A DNA stretch of 64,000 nt from the NCBI RefSeq assembly GCF_003386235.1, contig NZ_QRDZ01000030.1, positions 58,655 to 122,654 of the forward strand, written 5' to 3'. The position numbers were made by a program, and so were the translations under genes. This DNA comes from Cohnella phaseoli. GTDB lineage: Bacteria; Bacillota; Bacilli; Paenibacillales; Paenibacillaceae. Position 1 is the first letter of the stretch. The number at the start of each line of letters is the position of its first letter. Below the pieces are notes generated by a model. That model ran no database searches, was not told the origin of the DNA, and saw nothing but the letters and a program-made list of their open reading frames with translations. Positions 62,559 through 64,000 of this stretch are shown here, in pieces.

Positions 62559-63335
62559 ATGAAGCGTTTTGCCGAGCGGACGGTTATCGTCACGGGTGGA
62601 GCAACGGGAATCGGTCTGGCGACGGCCAAGCTGTTCGCGGCCGAGGGGGCGAACGTGCTGATCGCCGGACGCAGCGAGTCCAACGGGGCTCAGGCCGTTG
62701 AGCAGTTGAAGGAAATCGGAGGCCGGCCGTTGTTCGTGAAGACCGACGTTTCCGACGAAGAAGACGTTAAGCGCATGATCGATGCCGCCGTCGAACATAC
62801 CGGCCGGCTGGATGTTTTGGTCAACAATGCGGCGATGTTTTACGAAAGCGATTTTCTGGAGGAGTCCACGGAGCGGTGGCGCGCGGTGTTCGACACGATC
62901 GTTAACGGTTCCTATTGGGGGACAAGGTACGCCGCGAAGGCGATGATCGAAGCCGGCATCCGCGGAGCGATTGTGAACGTCTCGTCGATTAACGGCTATC
63001 GCGCCTTGAATCAATCCAGTCATTATAACGCGGCCAAAGGGGCGCTCGATCAGTTAACTCGCGGTACCGCACTGGAGTTGGCTCCGCATGGCATTCGCGT
63101 GAACGGGGTTGCGCCGGGTTTTATCGACACGGGGCTCTCGGTCGTCGGCGGCGTGAACGAGCTGGAGACGGACTGGTTCAAGGATTATTACGTAGGCATG
63201 AGGAAAATCCCGCAAGCCAGAGCCGGAGAGGTTGACGAGGTGGCGGGCGTAATCGCCTTCCTGGCTTCCGAGGCCGCCTCTTATATTCAGGGAGCGACCA
63301 TTCCGGTCGACGGCGGACTTTCAATCACGTTTTAA
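62559..63335 (+). CDS. Short-chain dehydrogenase/reductase
   Basis: A 258-residue classical SDR (TGGATGIG, VNNAAM, SSINGYRALNQSSHYNAAK, ending IQGATIPVDGGLSI). AGGGGAGG precedes ATG 62559, 28 bp after the deacetylase. Probable role is oxidation of the deacetylated sugar or its acid. Confidence 0.92.
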   Translation: MKRFAERTVIVTGGATGIGLATAKLFAAEGANVLIAGRSESNGAQAVEQLKEIGGRPLFVKTDVSDEEDVKRMIDAAVEHTGRLDVLVNNAAMFYESDFLEESTERWRAVFDTIVNGSYWGTRYAAKAMIEAGIRGAIVNVSSINGYRALNQSSHYNAAKGALDQLTRGTALELAPHGIRVNGVAPGFIDTGLSVVGGVNELETDWFKDYYVGMRKIPQARAGEVDEVAGVIAFLASEAASYIQGATIPVDGGLSITF

Positions 63336-63340
63336 GAGGT

Positions 63341-63540
63341 AGTTCAAAAAGTCCAATTTTGATCACGAAGCAGAACGGGAAGCGGATTCGACATCGAATC
63401 TTGAACTCAGCCGGATCTTCCGGTACTCATGTAGGTTTGCCTACACTCCGTTCCTCATCACCGGTCTTCGTCCAACCTTCTCGGTGCTGAAAATCGGACT
63501 TTTTGAACGTATTAATGTTGAAAATCGAACTTTTTGAACC
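63341..63540. repeat. Palindromic intergenic repeat with AGTTCAAAAAGTCC ends
   Basis: Left end AGTTCAAAAAGTCCAATTTT (63341-63360) is the inverted copy of AAAATCGGACTTTTTGAAC (63490-63508). A second right-end copy, TTGAAAATCGAACTTTTTGAAC (63518-63539), follows. The interior has no coding sense. It separates the SDR gene from the cupin gene. Confidence 0.7.
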
Positions 63541-63562
63541 TGTAATTAAAGGAGGCGGCATC

Positions 63563-63913
63563 GTGTCGAATCAAGGAGAATGGCAGCAGATTTCCCGGGA
63601 AATCCGTCGCAAAATACTGCCGCCGGGAGAATCGATGATGAGCATGCTGATCGAATTTAAACAAGGCGGCTTCGGCCCGGAGCACGCTCATCCCCATGAG
63701 CAGCTGGGCTTTGTCGTAAAAGGCAAAATTCGCATGAACATTGACGGCGCAGAAGTCGTGGTCGAGGAGGGCGAGCAAATCCGGGTTCCGGGCAATGCTC
63801 CCCATTCCGTATTGGCGCTTGAGGACTCTCTTGTGCTGGAGACGTTTACGCCTCTACGCGACGATTTGCTCGCTACTTTGCAAGTATCAACCGAAACGGA
63901 GATGAAAGTCTGA
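63563..63913 (+). CDS. Small cupin-domain protein
   Basis: A 116-residue single-domain cupin with the metal-binding motifs FGPEHAHPHEQLGFVVKG and VPGNAPHSVLALED. GTG 63563 has AAAGGAGG upstream; the ATG at 63503 lies inside the repeat. Such proteins are sugar-acid isomerases (for example KdgF-like), lyases or binding proteins. In this context a sugar-ring-opening or isomerising step is plausible. Confidence 0.88.
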   Translation: MSNQGEWQQISREIRRKILPPGESMMSMLIEFKQGGFGPEHAHPHEQLGFVVKGKIRMNIDGAEVVVEEGEQIRVPGNAPHSVLALEDSLVLETFTPLRDDLLATLQVSTETEMKV

Positions 63914-63933
63914 AATCCACAGCTAACGCACGT

Positions 63934-64000
63934 ATGAACAGAAATAGGCAACCCAAACAAACCGTCCAAATGACGGAAAAAGGGAAAATATGGTCCTACA
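63934..64000 (+). CDS. Possible start of a further gene (3' end outside window)
   Basis: An open frame from ATG 63934 runs through the right edge (22 codons, beginning MNRNRQPKQTVQMTEKGK). No clear ribosome binding site is seen and the second ATG at 63970 is also possible. The call is weak. Confidence 0.25.
   Translation, partial: MNRNRQPKQTVQMTEKGKIWSY

Overview
The window looks like a chromosomal piece of a Gram-positive, spore-former-type bacterium of the Paenibacillaceae (Cohnella or Paenibacillus-like). This rests on strong AGGAGG-type ribosome binding sites, frequent GTG/TTG starts, SLH-domain surface protein, YesM/YesN two-component system, many AraC-type regulators, sugar ABC operons without their own ATPase, and roughly 50% GC. 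The species assignment is an inference. No rRNA, tRNA, CRISPR array, phage or transposase gene was seen.

Layout. (1) 1-6590: an iron/metallophore region with three Fur boxes. It holds the end of a siderophore-type ABC transporter half, a small AraC regulator, a nicotianamine-synthase-like (CntL-type) protein, and on the minus strand an operon of two nitroreductase-family proteins, an AraC regulator that reads in frame into a siderophore-binding lipoprotein, and a Fes/BesA-type esterase. (2) 6812-18397: an AraC-controlled carbohydrate region with an SDR, an unclassified TIM-barrel-like protein, a membrane-anchored LplA-like binding protein, a transmembrane AraC regulator, and a lipoprotein/permease/permease sugar importer followed by a truncated gene. 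(3) 18425-23230: a 1601-residue SLH surface protein with a DUF4838-type domain and three C-terminal carbohydrate-binding repeats.

(4) 23330-37593: a catabolic island. A minus-strand operon (D-threonine-aldolase-like PLP protein, M20 hydrolase, SDR) and a regulator that fuses a GntR helix-turn-helix to a solute-binding-protein-like sensor face a plus-strand operon (enolase-superfamily enzyme, Gfo/Idh/MocA oxidoreductase, sugar-type ABC importer, nitrilase-family amidase, two further Gfo/Idh/MocA oxidoreductases). Two perfect 15-bp repeats in the divergent promoter are good operator candidates. (5) 37980-44024: a large secreted protein with three binding modules, an AraC regulator, a mutarotase-like protein and a FadR-type GntR regulator.

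(6) 44164-63913: a Gram-positive polysaccharide-utilisation locus. A YesN/YesM two-component pair is divergent from an importer and a tightly coupled run of a secreted clan-A-like glycosidase, a GH78-like rhamnosidase, an unclassified (alpha/alpha)-barrel protein and an SGNH hydrolase, followed by a PIG-L deacetylase, an SDR and a cupin. A palindrome TTGTTGACAA occurs both at the GntR promoter (44133) and before the PIG-L operon (61759), linking the two.

Taken together the window reads as iron acquisition followed by several separately regulated modules that break down extracellular glycans or sugar-acid conjugates, import the products through ABC systems that must borrow a shared ATPase, and oxidise or deacylate them in the cytoplasm. 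Dispersed palindromic repeats sit at 30653, 37780 and 63341, and a 52-bp tandem repeat at 37609.
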